This document shows, piece by piece, positions 61,849 through 64,000 of a stretch of 64,000 nt of DNA. The first letter of the stretch is position 1, and each line of letters starts with the position of its first letter. The stretch is from Flavobacteriales bacterium UBA6770 (GTDB lineage: Bacteria; Bacteroidota; Bacteroidia; Flavobacteriales_G; Salibacteraceae): NCBI GenBank assembly GCA_905181875.1, contig CAJIZH010000003.1, positions 1,034,419 to 1,098,418 on the forward strand. The letters are read 5' to 3'. A program made the translations under genes and the position numbers. The notes under the pieces are model-generated. The model did no database searches, was not told the DNA's origin, and was given only the letters and a program-made list of their open reading frames with translations.

Positions 61849-61881
61849 TCTGACTCATAATCACAGGGTCGCAGGTTCGAG
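61849..61881 (+). repeat. Right attachment-site copy (tRNA-CAT 3' half)
   Basis: 33 nt matching 56210-56242 with one G-to-C change. The similarity goes on after a 4-base insertion through GCCCTACTGGGCT (to 61898), with a mismatch. The first half of a tRNA is missing, so it is not a functional gene but the displaced target left by integration. Confidence 0.85.
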
Positions 61882-61914
61882 GTGAGCCCTACTGGGCTTA
61901 AAGAATGAAAAAGA

Positions 61915-61939
61915 AGCTCCATTTGGAGTGCCTTTTTTT
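61915..61939 (+). terminator. Hairpin with T7 run behind the right att copy
   Basis: GCTCC-ATTT-GGAGTGC followed by seven T lies 17 bases after the tRNA-like remnant. The layout mirrors the terminator behind the intact tRNA, so this is probably the original tRNA terminator, displaced by integration. It may now help end the flavin reductase transcript from the other side. Confidence 0.55.
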
Positions 61940-62001
61940 CAGGCTATTGACTTCTAGCTATTAATGGTCCTTTATGAGTAAATAATGCGCATTTACCGTC
62001 A

Positions 62002-62631
62002 TTAAAACGTAGGAACATCTTCAACTCGTGCATATGGAAACGAGTCTAAAAACTGCAATTTGTAGTAGGAGTTTAAGCCAGCAATACCAGCAGTACCTGC
62101 TTGTTCCAAATTAATATAACCCGTTTCATTCATCGCATTATCAGGCAGCACAAGTTGTTGGATTTCTCCTATAATCATAGTAGTCTTAGAACTTGGAATT
62201 GGAATTTCCTCTACCAGTTTCAGTCCCATTTTAATCTTACTTTCTTTTACAAAAGGAGCTTTAAAACCCTCAATGTATTCGGGGGTAAAACCACATCTAT
62301 CGAATTCAGAAATTTCTGTGTCGAATTTTGCTGAGGTATAGTGCGCTTGTTCGATATGGCTAGTTGGAATATGATTGATAGTAAAAAGGTGGTTCTCGCG
62401 AATATTGTTGTAAGTATCTCGTTTTACCTCGCCGCGGGGGCGCATTATAAATCCTATCAAAGGAGGATTGCTCGACAGATGAACTACGGAACTAATAATG
62501 GCAAGGTTAGTAGTTCCCTTATCGGAAATTGAGCCAATTAAATTGCCTGGCTTTATTCCAGAAATAGAATTTATAATATTCAACCGCTTAATTCGGTCAC
62601 AATCTAGAATGTCCTGTTTAGTAAAATTCAT
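62002..62631 (-). CDS. Flavin reductase-like FMN-binding family protein
   Basis: A 209 aa flavin-binding protein. NLIGSISDKGTTNLAIISSVVHLSSNPPLIGF is the FMN-binding split-barrel core (flavin reductase-like domain), with later NHLFTINHIPTSHIEQAHYTS and SKTTMIIGEIQQLVLPD. It lies 11 bases downstream of a 2Fe-2S ferredoxin gene on the same strand, suggesting electron transfer between the two. The physiological acceptor is unknown. It is the first host gene outside the island on the right. Confidence 0.87.
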   Translation of the reverse strand: MNFTKQDILDCDRIKRLNIINSISGIKPGNLIGSISDKGTTNLAIISSVVHLSSNPPLIGFIMRPRGEVKRDTYNNIRENHLFTINHIPTSHIEQAHYTSAKFDTEISEFDRCGFTPEYIEGFKAPFVKESKIKMGLKLVEEIPIPSSKTTMIIGEIQQLVLPDNAMNETGYINLEQAGTAGIAGLNSYYKLQFLDSFPYARVEDVPTF

Positions 62632-62642
62632 CTTTTTATTTT

Positions 62643-62975
62643 TTAGTTATTCTCTCCCCAAAAACCTTTATGCTTCACTAATATTAAATCCGATTTCACT
62701 TTAATTTGACAAGCCAGTCGTAAACCATTTTCTATTTTGTGAGGTGGAAAATTTAGCCTCAGTTTTTCTATTGAGGATTTATAGTTGAGATCACCTTTAA
62801 TTTCTACAGCGCATGTTCCGCATGTTCCAAATCCTTTACAATTAAGATAGGCTGCGGCTCCATTATGCGGGCTTAGTTTATTCTTGAGCAAAACATCTCG
62901 AAGATTGTCGCCTTCTGAGGCCTCAAACTCTTGAGTCTGAAATTGAATTTGATATTTTTTCTTATTTTCAAGCAA
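62643..62975 (-). CDS. 2Fe-2S ferredoxin
   Basis: A 110 aa plant-type (beta-grasp) ferredoxin. The cluster ligands are in NCKGFGTCGTCAVEIKGD, the usual CxxxxCxxC set, with the fourth Cys in LRLACQIKVKSD. It is the first gene of a pair with the flavin reductase-like protein 11 bases downstream, so it may deliver or receive electrons from it. Confidence 0.9.
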   Translation of the reverse strand: MLENKKKYQIQFQTQEFEASEGDNLRDVLLKNKLSPHNGAAAYLNCKGFGTCGTCAVEIKGDLNYKSSIEKLRLNFPPHKIENGLRLACQIKVKSDLILVKHKGFWGENN

Positions 62976-63026
62976 CTTGGTTCTTTGATAGATTAACCAA
63001 TCGGATTAGAAAAGGTTTTAAAGCAG

Positions 63027-64000
63027 CTATTCTTCAAAAAACAAATCCGCTGTTATACCATCCAAAAGCACCTTTCCTCTTACAGATACAATTAATCGAT
63101 GTTGTTTTTTCTCCAACAGTCCTTTAGATAAAGATTCTTGGCTCTCTAGAAGTAAGTTAGAGAGTGCTTTTTTCCCGAAATATGATTCGAAATGAACTAA
63201 ATCAATTCCTTCAGCGGTTCTCAAACCAGTGAGAATAAATTCATTTATTCTGTCGATGAGCGATAAAGTTTCGGTTTCGAAATGAGATTTCCCTTGCTCA
63301 ATTAACTCTACATACTTTTTGGTGTTTGAAATATTCCAACTCCTAGAAATTCCATTGAAAGAATGAGCAGAGGGGCCAACACCTGCATAATGCGTTCCTT
63401 TCCAGTAACTCGAATTGTGTTTAGAACGAAAGCTTTTCTTGGCAAAATTTGAAGTTTCGTAATGCTCAAGACCACCCTCTGCCAAGAGTTCAACCAATAA
63501 ATTATGTTGCAGCACTATCTCATGATCTGATGGAATCGTAACTCTTCCTTTAGTGACTGAATGTGCAAGGGGGGTTCCTTTTTCAATGGTTAAATTGTAA
63601 GCTGAAACGTGTTCGGTATCCAGTTGCAGGGCCTGGTCAATATTTGTTTTCCAATCTTCTAAAGTTGCATTTGGCAATCCATAGATAAGATCAATACTGA
63701 TGTTTTTAAACCCTGATTTTCTAGCTAAAGCAACACAAGTTTTGGCTTCTTCGGAATTGTGCGCTCGATTCATTAATTCTAAATCCTCGTTTTTGAATGA
63801 CTGAATTCCTATGCTTAACCGATTTACTCCAATGTTAAAGAGCTGCTGCAGATATTCTTCGGTAAGGTCGTCTGGGTTGGATTCGACTGTAATCTCAGCA
63901 TTTTCAATTACACTGTAATGACTTCGAACAGCTTCAATAACGGTCTGTAATTCTTTGGTCGAAAGTTGCGATGGTGTTCCACCACCAAAATAGAGGGTTG
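63027..64000 (-). CDS. hemW: Radical SAM haem chaperone HemW, partial (N-terminus outside window)
   Basis: Relative of oxygen-independent coproporphyrinogen oxidase that now is thought to insert haem into proteins. About 323 C-terminal residues are visible, from TLYFGGGTPSQLSTKEL at the window edge through VESNPDDLTEEYL, NRLSIGIQSF, SIDLIYGLPNATLEDW and GVGPSAHSF to the HemW C-terminal domain (FILTGLRTAEGIDL). The CxxxCxxC cluster motif lies beyond the edge. Without it HemW and HemN cannot be fully separated, but the C-terminal domain favours HemW. The ferredoxin gene follows downstream, after a 51-base gap. Confidence 0.88.
   Translation of the reverse strand, partial: TLYFGGGTPSQLSTKELQTVIEAVRSHYSVIENAEITVESNPDDLTEEYLQQLFNIGVNRLSIGIQSFKNEDLELMNRAHNSEEAKTCVALARKSGFKNISIDLIYGLPNATLEDWKTNIDQALQLDTEHVSAYNLTIEKGTPLAHSVTKGRVTIPSDHEIVLQHNLLVELLAEGGLEHYETSNFAKKSFRSKHNSSYWKGTHYAGVGPSAHSFNGISRSWNISNTKKYVELIEQGKSHFETETLSLIDRINEFILTGLRTAEGIDLVHFESYFGKKALSNLLLESQESLSKGLLEKKQHRLIVSVRGKVLLDGITADLFFEE

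Larger units (their letters stand above)
56210..61881. mobile_element. Genomic island integrated at the tRNA-CAT gene, with inactive integrase
   Basis: Boundaries are two direct copies of a 33-nt tRNA segment (56210-56242 and 61849-61881, one mismatch). The right copy is only the 3' half of a tRNA, with a small insertion behind the shared part, as expected for a displaced target. A tyrosine-recombinase gene lies 77 bases inside the right boundary, reading inward. Cargo consists of T9SS-type surface-protein genes and remnants. There are no replication, transfer or defence genes. The integrase lacks its C-terminus, so the island should be immobile. The repeat comparison and gene order are direct observations. 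The integration history is inferred. Confidence 0.8.

Noticed and set aside
61849..61900. A second tRNA-CAT gene
   Set aside because: Only the 3' half is present and it carries an insertion in the T-arm. The 5' half (acceptor and D-arm) is missing, so it is an att remnant, not a gene.

Overview
The window is an AT-rich chromosomal segment of a member of the Bacteroidota, most likely order Flavobacteriales. The signs are Bacteroidota -7 promoter boxes (TAnnTTTG) in front of many genes, type IX secretion (T9SS) C-terminal sorting domains, the gliding lipoprotein GldH next to a PSP1/RicT protein and holB, a fused DAHP synthase/chorismate mutase, a DUF2723 membrane protein, DUF3078, and SBBP-repeat proteins. 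No genus can be named from the sequence alone.

Layout. Positions 1-16200 are mostly housekeeping: a partial pdxA, an M17 aminopeptidase, a tyrosine-degradation pair (hmgA-hpd), a decayed gene, threonine dehydrogenase and an M28 lipoprotein, gldH-ricT-holB, pgk, cvpA, a cyclophilin lipoprotein and a ChaN-like protein. Positions 16272-24903 hold two large secreted T9SS cargo proteins (1800 aa and about 800 aa) around a frameshifted SDR gene. Positions 25034-33089 carry 3-hydroxyanthranilate dioxygenase, tRNA-Asn, a PfkB sugar/nucleoside kinase, rnhA-dxs, a second decayed gene, a tightly packed rhodanese/small ORFs/thioredoxin operon, an iodotyrosine-deiodinase-like nitroreductase and purN. Positions 33179-55415 carry mscS-DUF3078-GH3, a TPR membrane protein, a broken receiver domain, an outer-membrane barrel, an FG-GAP cargo protein, DAHP synthase/chorismate mutase, the haem operon hemA-hemC-hemD, tRNA-Gln, DUF2723, a NodB deacetylase, RNase R, ferritin and a radical SAM/SPASM protein.

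The most distinctive region is 56183-61881. An intact tRNA-CAT gene is followed about 5.6 kb later by a copy of its 3' half (33 nt with one mismatch). Next to that copy is a tyrosine-recombinase gene pointing inward. This is the layout of a genomic island integrated into a tRNA gene. The island carries only surface-protein material: remnants of T9SS sorting domains, an SBBP-repeat gene full of frameshifts, a small intact T9SS protein and a gene cut off just after its signal peptide. The recombinase has lost its C-terminus with the catalytic tyrosine exactly where that second gene is cut, so one deletion seems to have immobilised the island.

Other points of interest: rnhA has no ATG, GTG or TTG start and lies in frame behind the dxs stop codon; several genes have start codons only 4-10 nt after the -7 box (probable leaderless mRNAs, two with GTG); two promoters abut head to head; an operon has TAATG overlaps and an in-frame nonsense codon; and single-base frameshifts recur in accessory genes. 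Whether those frameshifts are real or sequencing errors cannot be decided here.
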